Positions 8,710 to 16,890 of a DNA stretch of 64,000 bases are shown here, one piece after another. How positions within the stretch are numbered: position 1 is the stretch's first letter; each line of letters opens with the position of its first letter. The notes beneath the pieces are model-generated. The model saw only the letters and a list, made by a program, of their open reading frames with translations. It was not told the origin of the DNA and did no database searches. Origin of the DNA: CALHRB01 sp964473465 (GTDB lineage Bacteria > Bacteroidota > Ignavibacteria > Kapaibacteriales > UBA2268); assembly GCA_964473465.1 (NCBI GenBank), contig CAYYPE010000009.1, positions 1-64,000 on the forward strand. Reading direction: 5' to 3'. The position numbers were made by a program, and so were the translations under genes.

Positions 8710-10239
8710 TCATTGATTCTCATTGTCGTCTTCATTATCTTCGGCGTTTTCAGGTATATTAGGACTTCTTTTGAAATACCATCTCATTGCAGCATGAACG
8801 AAAATACCAAAAATAGCTATACCGAATATTGCAATACTCAACACATCAAGTATAACATTTCTTGTTGTTCCAATTACATATGCATCGCTCAAAATTGTGC
8901 CGTTTATAAAACCATACTTTTCTCTGGACTTTTCTTTCTCATGCTTATATAGCTTGGTCATCAGGATTGAATTTTTTGAATGACATTCCTCGCATTTCTT
9001 GATAGTTCTGTCGGGTGGTAATATATTATGAGATAAATTAGGAGGTTCGTAGGAAGAATGACAATCAACACATCTAACCGATTCATAATGCCTTGATAAA
9101 TTTGGTAACCACTCATGAGCTTTTGCAACAGTGCTAATATTATATTTCTTCATTAAAGTATCATTTGTATGACATTCGACACAGTAATGCATTCTTGTTG
9201 ATACAACTGTGTTGAAATTCATTTTATTTTCTGTTATTAACCTTTGAGTTACCTCGGGAACAGGTGCAATACCATGTTCTCCATGGCAATAAGTACATCC
9301 GGGTGAATCCATATTGCCTTTGAGCAAAGATTGACCATGAATGCTTGCACGGTATTCATTTGCAATTGAAATATGACATTTACCGCAGACATTTGGAATT
9401 TCAAATCTATTAATCTTTGACTTTGGGTCTGAAGCTTTTAACAATTCATGTGTACCATGACAATCCACACAAACAGCAGCAGTTTTATTTCCTTTCAACA
9501 AAGCCTGCCCATGAGTGCTCTTTTCGTAATCAACAAGACTTTTGGAAAACTCTGTTTGTGTACCTTTCAAATGGCAATTCAGGCATAATTTTTCCTGATT
9601 CAATTTTTGTTGAACCTTGTCAATTTTAAACCCCTGTGTTATAGGTTGATTATGACAATAAATACATGTTGGTGCATTTGGATTATTTTTTTCATACTCA
9701 AAAGAGTGAACTGATTTAAGGTGTGCTTCTTTTTGTTCTTTATGACAATTTCCACAAAAATTAGTTGATTTTGTAAAATGTGTAATCGAATTAGGATTCT
9801 TTGGTGAAGTTATACTATGAGTTCCATGGCAGTTTTTGCAATTATATTCTGGTTTTAAAGAATTAATTCCTGCAAACTGCATTCCCGGATGAAATTTATG
9901 TTTCGATGTAGCATCTTTGTGACAGTCCTGACAATTTATTGGCTCGATTTTGTCCTTATGAGGAATTGAACTGGGATCGAAACCTTTATGACAATCATCG
10001 CATTTCAAATAAGCATGAACAGATTTTGCTAATGTAAACTTTTTTACTTCCAGTGATTTAACCTTTCCTCCCTTTTCCATCGTTATGGTTGGGTCATCAT
10101 GACACATAAGACATTCATCATTATCAGGCAGTTTCTTCTTGAGAGATGATTGTCCATATGTAAATAAATACAAAGAAAAAAAACAGGCTGCTGTTAACAA
10201 GATTATTGTTAAAATCCAAAATTTTATTCTGTTCATCAT
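8710..10239 (-). CDS. 13-haem c-type cytochrome with N- and C-terminal membrane segments
   Basis: Thirteen CXXCH motifs are visible over residues 43-430: CLMCH, CDDCH, CQDCH, CKNCH, CGNCH, CIYCH, CLNCH, CVDCH, CGKCH, CTYCH, CVECH, CVDCH and CEECH. A hydrophobic segment at 8-27 acts as signal or anchor, a second helix lies near 460-485, and the last ~20 residues are acidic and probably cytoplasmic. Repeated CHGTH/CHGEH blocks (His directly after the haem motif) supply possible bis-His ligands. It is likely the periplasmic electron hub feeding or fed by the b-c fusion encoded just downstream. A terminator upstream (10351-10372) separates it from the rest of the cluster, so it starts its own transcript. 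No catalytic haem (CX2CK) is present, which argues against nitrite reductase. Confidence 0.88.
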   Translation of the reverse strand: MMNRIKFWILTIILLTAACFFSLYLFTYGQSSLKKKLPDNDECLMCHDDPTITMEKGGKVKSLEVKKFTLAKSVHAYLKCDDCHKGFDPSSIPHKDKIEPINCQDCHKDATSKHKFHPGMQFAGINSLKPEYNCKNCHGTHSITSPKNPNSITHFTKSTNFCGNCHKEQKEAHLKSVHSFEYEKNNPNAPTCIYCHNQPITQGFKIDKVQQKLNQEKLCLNCHLKGTQTEFSKSLVDYEKSTHGQALLKGNKTAAVCVDCHGTHELLKASDPKSKINRFEIPNVCGKCHISIANEYRASIHGQSLLKGNMDSPGCTYCHGEHGIAPVPEVTQRLITENKMNFNTVVSTRMHYCVECHTNDTLMKKYNISTVAKAHEWLPNLSRHYESVRCVDCHSSYEPPNLSHNILPPDRTIKKCEECHSKNSILMTKLYKHEKEKSREKYGFINGTILSDAYVIGTTRNVILDVLSIAIFGIAIFGIFVHAAMRWYFKRSPNIPENAEDNEDDNENQ

Positions 10240-10341
10240 TATTATTAAAAATCTATATATTTTTTAATATCAAATTAATTAATAATTAGTTTTTTATGTT
10301 TCTAAAAAACCTCAATTTTTAAAAATAAATAATAAAAATAA

Positions 10342-10372
10342 TAAAAAAAAGCACTAATCATTTGATTAGTGC
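10342..10372 (-). terminator. Rho-independent terminator after the monohaem cytochrome gene
   Basis: A perfect inverted repeat GCACTAATCA/TGATTAGTGC (10351-10360 with 10363-10372) is followed on the minus strand by eight T residues (the A-tract at 10343-10350). It ends the 12481-10404 transcript before the 13-haem gene. Confidence 0.85.
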
Positions 10373-10403
10373 TAACTTTACATATTCTGTAACAAGATTG
10401 TTT

Positions 10404-10763
10404 TTATTCTGATTTTTGCTCTGCTTTCAATGAAGCCAACCACTTTACAAGAGCAGAGAATTCTTCATCGGTTCCCTTGAAGGCTACTCCATGTTTCTTG
10501 TCATGAAGTACTTCTTCTTTTTTCAAGTACTTTGCTATGAATTCTTCAGTTAATTCATCGCCGACCTTTGATAAATCAGAACCTTTTGCCTTTGGATTGG
10601 TTCTTTCAATTCCTTGAGATTCAATGCTATGACAGGAATTGCATTTTTTATCCACAAAAATCTGTTTTGCGTCAAGCCCTTCTTCGGCTGTTAAAGAAAA
10701 ATTGCCCAACATTAAAAACATTCCAACAACAACTAATGAGAGGATTATTTTAAATGATTTCAT
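10404..10763 (-). CDS. Small periplasmic monohaem cytochrome c lacking a Met ligand
   Basis: A 119-residue protein with a signal peptide (1-26, cleavage after TAEE or close by) and one CNSCH haem motif near residue 42. The fold is class I cytochrome c-like. The C-terminal block GVAFKGTDEEFSALVKWLAS corresponds to the usual segment around the sixth-ligand Met (MP.F.G.), but here no methionine occurs anywhere after the signal peptide. A histidine (H86 or H90 in LHDKKHG) or lysine could be the distal ligand, which would lower the potential. The ATG is preceded by AAGGAG at a good distance. It is 20 bases from the Rieske gene and probably a soluble shuttle in the same operon. Confidence 0.88.
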   Translation of the reverse strand: MKSFKIILSLVVVGMFLMLGNFSLTAEEGLDAKQIFVDKKCNSCHSIESQGIERTNPKAKGSDLSKVGDELTEEFIAKYLKKEEVLHDKKHGVAFKGTDEEFSALVKWLASLKAEQKSE

Positions 10764-10783
10764 ATCACTCCTTTTTGAATAAA

Positions 10784-11278
10784 TTACAACAAAATTTTCA
10801 ATGTTTTAGAAACATCATCATATTCATAATTATAATCTGATTTTAATGAATTTACCCTAACTCCCTGTGGATTATTTACCACTGTCCCCTTATTATTTTT
10901 CTCTGCAGAAAAATCAACTGTATGTTTCGGGCAAAAAATCTTTTTACCGGTTTTATCTGGATCTGGTATTAATTCTTCTCCTTGATGCGGACAAAAGGCT
11001 TCAAAAATTAGGAATTCCTTTTCACTTTCTCTTTTTACTATAAACATCATACTTGTAGGCTTTGTAATACTTACTTTTGCCATACCCCCGACATTTAGTA
11101 AGGACGGATAATCACTAAGTTTAATTGCAACATTACTACCCGGCGGTGGAGGAGGTAAAATTTCATCTTTTTCACATGACACAATCAAGGAAGATAGTGA
11201 TGTTACTGACAATCCAGCACCTAACATAATACCAGCCTTTTTTAAGAAGTCTCTTCTTGCTTTATTTTCTTTCTCCAT
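10784..11278 (-). CDS. Rieske [2Fe-2S] protein with Tat-type signal and lipobox
   Basis: The N-terminus RRDFLKK (8-14) is a Tat motif, followed by a hydrophobic stretch and a lipobox-like LIVSC ending at C35. The protein is therefore probably exported folded and lipid-anchored. Cluster ligands are C96/H98 (CPHQG) and C116/H119 (CPKHT). The two extra cysteines that form the disulfide in bc1/b6f Rieske proteins (CTHLGC...CPCHGS) are absent, as in low-potential Rieske-type proteins. No cytochrome b of the bc1 type is nearby. A proline run (42-46) makes a short linker. An AAGGAG ribosome-binding site precedes the ATG. It sits between the barrel and monohaem cytochrome genes with about 20-base gaps. 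Confidence 0.88.
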   Translation of the reverse strand: MEKENKARRDFLKKAGIMLGAGLSVTSLSSLIVSCEKDEILPPPPPGSNVAIKLSDYPSLLNVGGMAKVSITKPTSMMFIVKRESEKEFLIFEAFCPHQGEELIPDPDKTGKKIFCPKHTVDFSAEKNNKGTVVNNPQGVRVNSLKSDYNYEYDDVSKTLKILL

Positions 11279-11299
11279 TTTTCATCTCCTTAAATTATA

Positions 11300-12481
11300 T
11301 TAATACCAAATATGAATTTGAAAAGCCCATGATGCACTATAACCATCTATGTGTTCACGGTCAAATATTCTGTATTCTGGCAGAATATCTATGAAAGGAA
11401 GTAAATAGATATGTGCCCCAAAAACAAACTGGGTTGAATAATATGGTGCTAATTCTATTTTTTCCCTTGAAATATGTCTTTCTGCCCTGACATAAGGCAA
11501 TACTGATTCCATCAGGTGATATGTCAGCTCAGATGTAAACGAAAGAGTTCTTCTTGCATCTTTCTTTTCGGTATCCATGTATTCAAAAATAAATGAAAAT
11601 AAATCAGGTTTTCCTATGCCAAAATGTAGCCCACCGATATAATAATCCCCATTAAGATAATAAGTTCCTCCGACAAAAGAAGTGAAACCACCACCAATAT
11701 CTGGGGAAATAAAAGCTCTACCTGCCACTCCAATACTATTGGTATCAACAATTGGTATTGATTGTCCGTTTTTATCACGAACCAACAATTTGCTCATATT
11801 TTTGGATTGAAATGCTCCTAATGAAAGACTTAACCATTCAATATTTTCATAATCAAGCTGGGCTCCAAATTCAGCATAATCATCTGGTATAATTGGTCTT
11901 CTGCTTTGCTTTCCTATGAATTGACGGGTTAGAACTGTGTGGTCATCCCAACGGATACCAAAAGTAGGCTGATAATATCCAATTCTTAGAGAAGGCAAAT
12001 CAGAAGATGGCGTCAACACAACGCTACCAACAAATGGATTTTGCCCGACATATCTTTTATCAGTATATAAATCATATGCAATATTATACATACCTTCGAG
12101 TTCAAGCCATGAAAATGGTTTGATTGACAGGTATGGAGCTAATTGCATAACCATGAAATCCCTTGTCGAAGCTCCGGGAGTACCCCATTTTGCTGATTGC
12201 AATCTTGTATCAAAACCAAATGTAACTTTATCATCAAAAAAAGTGTTTGATGATAGTAAATCAAAAAATTTATTAGCACTTATCCATTCGGTTGGTATTA
12301 GCGAAATATCTTTTCTCGCCATCCATCCGCCGCCATTTCTTAATCCTGCACCTTGTGTTACTACATGGCAATTAGTACATTTTACCCCTGAAGACTGAAT
12401 CAGCGAGTATTGAACCCTTGCATTTAGATCAAGTACTGAAATTGCCATAATTAATACAAAGTAAAATAAGTATTTAATCAT
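11300..12481 (-). CDS. Outer-membrane beta-barrel protein with N-terminal c-haem motif
   Basis: A signal peptide (1-21) is followed at once by CTNCH (35-39). The remaining ~340 residues consist of alternating aromatic/hydrophobic strands separated by polar loops and end in FQIHIWY, with the C-terminal aromatic typical of outer-membrane barrels. I infer a porin of about 14-18 strands whose periplasmic N-terminus carries one haem. No named family is recognised. The position next to Rieske and multihaem lipoprotein genes suggests a role in moving electrons across the outer membrane, in the manner of porin-cytochrome conduits but with haem and barrel in one chain. No clear Shine-Dalgarno sequence is seen. 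The weak alternative is a c-type haem serving only as a plug or sensor. Confidence 0.78.
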   Translation of the reverse strand: MIKYLFYFVLIMAISVLDLNARVQYSLIQSSGVKCTNCHVVTQGAGLRNGGGWMARKDISLIPTEWISANKFFDLLSSNTFFDDKVTFGFDTRLQSAKWGTPGASTRDFMVMQLAPYLSIKPFSWLELEGMYNIAYDLYTDKRYVGQNPFVGSVVLTPSSDLPSLRIGYYQPTFGIRWDDHTVLTRQFIGKQSRRPIIPDDYAEFGAQLDYENIEWLSLSLGAFQSKNMSKLLVRDKNGQSIPIVDTNSIGVAGRAFISPDIGGGFTSFVGGTYYLNGDYYIGGLHFGIGKPDLFSFIFEYMDTEKKDARRTLSFTSELTYHLMESVLPYVRAERHISREKIELAPYYSTQFVFGAHIYLLPFIDILPEYRIFDREHIDGYSASWAFQIHIWY

Positions 12482-12542
12482 TTTTTATCTAATATTGTGA
12501 ATAATTTCAAATAAAAAAACTTTATTAATCTTTTTAATATTA

Positions 12543-12576
12543 ATTAGGCTTCACTGATTGTTTGGTGAAGCCTAAT
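12543..12576 (-). terminator. Strong hairpin after the multihaem lipoprotein gene (possible terminator)
   Basis: A 12-bp perfect stem (12543-12554 with 12565-12576) with a 10-base loop lies 22 bases past the stop of the lipoprotein gene. No T-run follows directly on the minus strand; one occurs about 25 bases later. It may terminate weakly or stabilise the 3' end while allowing read-through into the barrel gene. Confidence 0.5.
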
Positions 12577-12597
12577 ATTACTAATATTATAATAATT

Positions 12598-13737
12598 TTA
12601 TTGCAAAGCGTTAAGTGTTTGTTTTAATACTGCTGTAACGTATTTTGGATTGTGAATACCAAGACTCTTATCCTTTGCAACAATAAGATAATTAGCAAGA
12701 ATTTTTGCCTCAAAAGTTGTTAACTTCAGTGGATTGGATGAACTTAATGGTTTTCCCTTCCAATTGTTTGTAACATAATCATGACCGGGATTGCCGTGAG
12801 CTCCGGAAGTGTCAATCCAGCCTTTTGCTGCTAACTTATTTCTGATTTCAAGCAAATCTTTATACATCTCTGAAACTTTAGAACCGCCATCAACATCCCA
12901 TGGATTTTTGCCTGTACCACCTACGGTTGTGTGGCAGCCGCTTGATCTACAACCAGCAGTGTTAACTGTTTTTGCTCCTGTTTCTTCGTCATAGAATGCT
13001 GTATTAAATGTATGACCGCCAACTATTGTTCCGAGCGGACCTGTCATGTGGCATTTAAAACAGGCTCCGTTTATAGTCTGATGTGCCTGGAATGACGGTA
13101 AAGTTGACCCATCAAGCGAAAAAGCACTATGTCCAACTAATACATTTGACTGTCCTCCATAGTGAGGTCCCCATCTAAATGTTGTTATTGAAACACTATC
13201 CTTTGTATCGTCTATTCCAGGTGATAAGGGTCTTGCCTGGTGGCATCTGGCACATAAATTGGCGTCTTTTAAGTCAACATCGGTTTTTTTGTTGTCATAT
13301 CTGAATTTAAATGGTTCAACAGATGTAAACTTCCAATCTGTGTTATCGAATTTTTTATGAACATTATGGCAGGTTCTACAGTTAATAGTTGTAGGACTTA
13401 TAAATACATTATTGACTGTGTCGGCTTTTGTTATTGCAGTTTCCAGAAAACCTTCGGTTGTGTGGCATGCTGCACACTCTTTTCTATTAGCAGTCATAAA
13501 AGCTTCGCCTTGTCCGTGTTTTGATAAAGCCCATTGAGCTTGTTTCGACGCTAAATCGGTTGAATTGTTATGACATGTTGCACATACTGCTGTTCCATCT
13601 GCTCCATCTTTCCCATCTTTTCCATCCTTTCCAGGTGCTCCAGCTGGTCCTTCTGGTCCAGTACAACTTTGCATTCCCAAGATTGCCAACAATATGATTA
13701 TTGCAATCAATCCATTGAGTAGATTATTTCTATTCAT
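12598..13737 (-). CDS. Hexahaem c-type cytochrome lipoprotein with collagen-like stalk
   Basis: The start is taken at 13737 rather than the ATG at 13749, because GGGAGG at 13747-13742 then becomes the ribosome-binding site. A signal peptide ends in the lipobox LGMQSC. The Cys is followed directly by about seven Gly-X-Y triplets (GPE, GPA, GAP, GKD and similar) and then the haem domain. Haem motifs are CATCH, CAACH, CRTCH, CARCH, CFKCH and a CX4CH form (CRSSGCH), six in all. Many extra histidines (HGQGEAF, HNVHKKF, GGHTF) could be distal ligands. The predicted place is the outer membrane, possibly surface-exposed, with the Gly-X-Y tract as a rigid spacer. It heads the haem cluster and the hairpin at 12543 follows it. 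Confidence 0.85.
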   Translation of the reverse strand: MNRNNLLNGLIAIIILLAILGMQSCTGPEGPAGAPGKDGKDGKDGADGTAVCATCHNNSTDLASKQAQWALSKHGQGEAFMTANRKECAACHTTEGFLETAITKADTVNNVFISPTTINCRTCHNVHKKFDNTDWKFTSVEPFKFRYDNKKTDVDLKDANLCARCHQARPLSPGIDDTKDSVSITTFRWGPHYGGQSNVLVGHSAFSLDGSTLPSFQAHQTINGACFKCHMTGPLGTIVGGHTFNTAFYDEETGAKTVNTAGCRSSGCHTTVGGTGKNPWDVDGGSKVSEMYKDLLEIRNKLAAKGWIDTSGAHGNPGHDYVTNNWKGKPLSSSNPLKLTTFEAKILANYLIVAKDKSLGIHNPKYVTAVLKQTLNALQ

Positions 13738-13983
13738 CTTACCTCCCATATTAAAAAAACTATATTAATGAGTACTAAAAAAATTTATATTAATGATATT
13801 CATTTATTCAATTTTTAACATTATAAATTTATAATTAATTCAAATTGAAAACAAGAAAAAAATTTAACAAAGTGCAACAAAATGATTATATACTTCATTT
13901 TTTTCATTCAAAATTACCCAAATTTAGAACTTTTGATATAATTAAAAGATTATATTAAATTAGTTTTTTTTATTTATATCGTT

Positions 13984-15969
13984 TTGATAAGATACCTGAA
14001 AATATTGATATTGCTATTAATCCTTATCTCTGCAATCTCTTTCTCTGAGGAATTACAGATTAAAGAAAGTAAAACTTTTTATCTTACAACCAAGATAGGT
14101 ATTTCGGGCAATTTTCATTTTTCTGATTTCAGTGCATTTCAGGGATCTATTGATTGTGATACTTTTAAAAAAGGCTTTGGTTCTGGTCTTTTGGCTTCTT
14201 TAGGCTTAGAATTCAAAATGAACAGTTATATTGGATTTGGAGCTGAGTTTCAACTAATCAATAAAAGTGCTTATCTCAAAGTTAATTCAGGTTTCCCTTC
14301 AAGAAATCCAATTAATGGTGAAATTGTATATGTTCAAACTGAAAATTCCTTATTTGCAAGTCTGGTTTTTATTGATTTCAAACCATATTTTTACTATACC
14401 CTGAGCGAAAAACTTTTGTCCGGACCATTAATAGCCTCCATTTCACCTTATTTAGGTTTTCCGATTTCATCATATTTCAAGCAGACCGAGCAGATAATTA
14501 GTCCTGATTATGCAGTCTTTATTTCAAATAATCGCAGGACAAGGGAAAGATTATTAATTGAAGGTCAAATCGAAAAAATTGCTAAACCTGAATATGGTCT
14601 TTCCTTTGGTCTTGCTAATTCTTTAAAAATCGGCTATGATTCCTACCTGACCCAGAATTTAATGTTTGATTTATCATTCAATAATATCAGTACCGATGTG
14701 AACTGGAAGGTTTTCAGCGTATCTCTTTCAATAGGTTTAAAAATACCTGTTCTCACAAAAAAATATATAATTGATACTATTCCCCAAATTGAAAAGGAAA
14801 CAAAATTAATTGCTAAAGATGAAAAAAAAATCAAATCACCAAGACTGCCATACGAAGAGCCATTTGTTGGAATCGAGATAGACAGCGTTTCCGGCGAAAT
14901 TCAATTTGGCAGCGAACTTTTAGCATCCTTACCAATAGTCAACTCAGTTTTTTTCAAAAGAAACTCTTATGAAATTGATGATTTCTATATCCAAAATAAA
15001 ACTACAAACCCAGAAGAATATAAGAATATGGTTCTTCCAAACCTCTTCAAAGGGGATGTCATTGAAATACAGAGTTATAATTTATTAAGAATAGTTTCAA
15101 TTCTGAATAAGAAACCTGATGCAACTATTACCTTAAAAGGATACACTTCGGGTATAAAATTTGAACCTGAAGGAATTTCTTTAGCTAAAAAACGAGCTGA
15201 ATCTGTAAAGAAAGCATTTATTAATTGGGGTATATCTGAATCGAGAATCAATACCACTGCATATATCAATCCTCCTATCCCTTCGAATCAGGATTTTCCG
15301 GAAGGAGTTGATGAAAATCAAAGGGTTGACATAATATTGAATAAAGCACCGTTGCAGGAGTATGTTTCTTCCCAAAGATTTTCTCAATTTGTTGGAAATG
15401 CTTTTATCAAAATAGACTATGAAAATATCAAGAATGATATTCCAATACGTGTTACCAATAATTTTTCTGATTCTGTCCTCGAAATTAAAAATAAGGGTGA
15501 AATGATTATTCCCTTAAAAAAGAGATTAGAACCTACCGAACAAATGAACTACCTCAGCTTTGCAATAAGTTACGATACACTAAAAATGATGAAAAATAGA
15601 TTGATAGATTATCAAAAATTCCCTTCAAGGGAAATTGAACTGATTCTTAATAATTTTGAGGCAATTCTTCGCTTCGATTACGATAAAAGCAATCTTTCTG
15701 ATGAAAATAAAAGTCTTCTCATCCAACTTTGCAATTTATTACCTTCAGGATGCACTATTCAGATTATTGGAAGCACAGATGCACTGGGAACTGAAAATCG
15801 GAATCTTATATTAGCCGAAGAAAGAGCAAGAAACGCTGAATCATTTATTAAGTCAATTGCAAAAAATAAATTCAAAATTGAAATGATGAAAAAGATAAAT
15901 AAATTTCCTGAATCAACTCCATTCGGTCGTTTTCTAAATCGTTCCATAAGAATAAAAGTCAGGAAATAA
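13984..15969 (+). CDS. Outer-membrane protein with two OmpA-like peptidoglycan-binding domains
   Basis: The start is TTG at 13984; no ATG lies close by that would keep the signal peptide (hydrophobic residues 5-20). Residues ~30-260 look like an eight-stranded outer-membrane barrel (aromatic-rich strands such as YLTTKIGISGNFHFSDF). A linker follows, then two OmpA-type domains: about 318-455 (SVFFKRNSYEI ... LAKKRAESVKKAF) and about 558-660 (FDYDKSNLSDENKSLL ... LAEERARNAESF, NRSIRIKV). Duplicated OmpA domains in one chain are uncommon but known in the FCB group. It probably tethers the outer membrane to peptidoglycan. It lies in front of DUF3108 and LolA genes, so it may head an envelope operon. 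Confidence 0.85.
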   Translation: MIRYLKILILLLILISAISFSEELQIKESKTFYLTTKIGISGNFHFSDFSAFQGSIDCDTFKKGFGSGLLASLGLEFKMNSYIGFGAEFQLINKSAYLKVNSGFPSRNPINGEIVYVQTENSLFASLVFIDFKPYFYYTLSEKLLSGPLIASISPYLGFPISSYFKQTEQIISPDYAVFISNNRRTRERLLIEGQIEKIAKPEYGLSFGLANSLKIGYDSYLTQNLMFDLSFNNISTDVNWKVFSVSLSIGLKIPVLTKKYIIDTIPQIEKETKLIAKDEKKIKSPRLPYEEPFVGIEIDSVSGEIQFGSELLASLPIVNSVFFKRNSYEIDDFYIQNKTTNPEEYKNMVLPNLFKGDVIEIQSYNLLRIVSILNKKPDATITLKGYTSGIKFEPEGISLAKKRAESVKKAFINWGISESRINTTAYINPPIPSNQDFPEGVDENQRVDIILNKAPLQEYVSSQRFSQFVGNAFIKIDYENIKNDIPIRVTNNFSDSVLEIKNKGEMIIPLKKRLEPTEQMNYLSFAISYDTLKMMKNRLIDYQKFPSREIELILNNFEAILRFDYDKSNLSDENKSLLIQLCNLLPSGCTIQIIGSTDALGTENRNLILAEERARNAESFIKSIAKNKFKIEMMKKINKFPESTPFGRFLNRSIRIKVRK

Positions 15970-16020
15970 ATCACTTTTTCATTTTATTCCCACTGATTTC
16001 ATTATCCTTACGTCTAAGAA

Positions 16021-16890
16021 ATGGTTCTAAAAATGATTTTAGAGTTAATAAATTACAGGTGGTTTTTGTTTAAGATTTTGTTTTTTGGTCTGACCTTCAT
16101 CATTTTGATTTTTGACGGTTTCAATAGTCAGATCCAATCAAAAATCAATCAATTAAAAAATAATGAAACATTTAATTTCCGTTATGTAAAAAACGAAGCA
16201 TTCGGATATGGGGAACGTCTTGATTATAAAGTAGGATATTCTTTTATAACCGCCGGGGAAGGTTATTTTCATATTCTTCCAAATCCAGTTTATAAGCATG
16301 GTCGAGAGTGTTATGATATCAGATTTCAAGTCAATTCACTTAAAAGCCTCGAATGGATTTATAAAGTCAAAGACAGATATAGAACAGTTTTAGATGTGTC
16401 AGGTATTTTTCCTTGGGAATTCGAACAAAATATCAGAGAGGGCAATTATAAACGAGATGAAAAAGCTATTTTCGATCAGGCAAATAATTTAGCCTACCGC
16501 AATGATAAATCCTTTTCGGTTCCACCATACATTCATGATATTGTTTCAGCTTTTTTCTATGTGAGAACAATGGATTTAGGCTCAATGAAAAAAGGTCATG
16601 TCTTTTATTTGCAGAATTTCTATGATGATACAACTTATACTCTTGGTGTAAAGATCCACGGAAAGCAAACAGTTGAAGTTCCTGCCGGTAAATTCAGATG
16701 CATAATAATTGAACCTCTTGTTGTTCAGGGAGGTTTATTCAAAAGCGAGGGAAATATATATATCTGGCTGACAGATGATGAAAGAAAAATCCCTGTTAAA
16801 GTTAGCACTAAAATATTAATTGGTTACGTTAGTTCCGAATTAGTTAGTTACAAAGGTTTGAGAGGTCCACTAAATGCAAAAATTGAATAA
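16021..16890 (+). CDS. DUF3108 domain protein
   Basis: An exported protein with an N-terminal hydrophobic segment (15-33) that serves as signal or anchor. The body matches the DUF3108 family: GERLDYKVGYSFITAGEGYF near the start of the domain, EWIYKVKDRYRTVLD, VPAGKFRCIIIEP and IWLTDDERKIPVKV near the end. Members are periplasmic beta-rich proteins with a LolA/LppX-like half-barrel suspected of lipid binding; none has a settled function. Its last 17 bases overlap the start of the LolA gene, which fits a shared role in lipoprotein or lipid handling. An alternative start at the fifth codon is possible. Confidence 0.85.
   Translation: MVLKMILELINYRWFLFKILFFGLTFIILIFDGFNSQIQSKINQLKNNETFNFRYVKNEAFGYGERLDYKVGYSFITAGEGYFHILPNPVYKHGRECYDIRFQVNSLKSLEWIYKVKDRYRTVLDVSGIFPWEFEQNIREGNYKRDEKAIFDQANNLAYRNDKSFSVPPYIHDIVSAFFYVRTMDLGSMKKGHVFYLQNFYDDTTYTLGVKIHGKQTVEVPAGKFRCIIIEPLVVQGGLFKSEGNIYIWLTDDERKIPVKVSTKILIGYVSSELVSYKGLRGPLNAKIE

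Noticed and set aside
13738..13749. Longer start of the hexahaem lipoprotein (MGGK extension)
   Set aside because: These bases contain GGGAGG, which fits as the ribosome-binding site of the ATG at 13737 and gives a standard lipoprotein signal.
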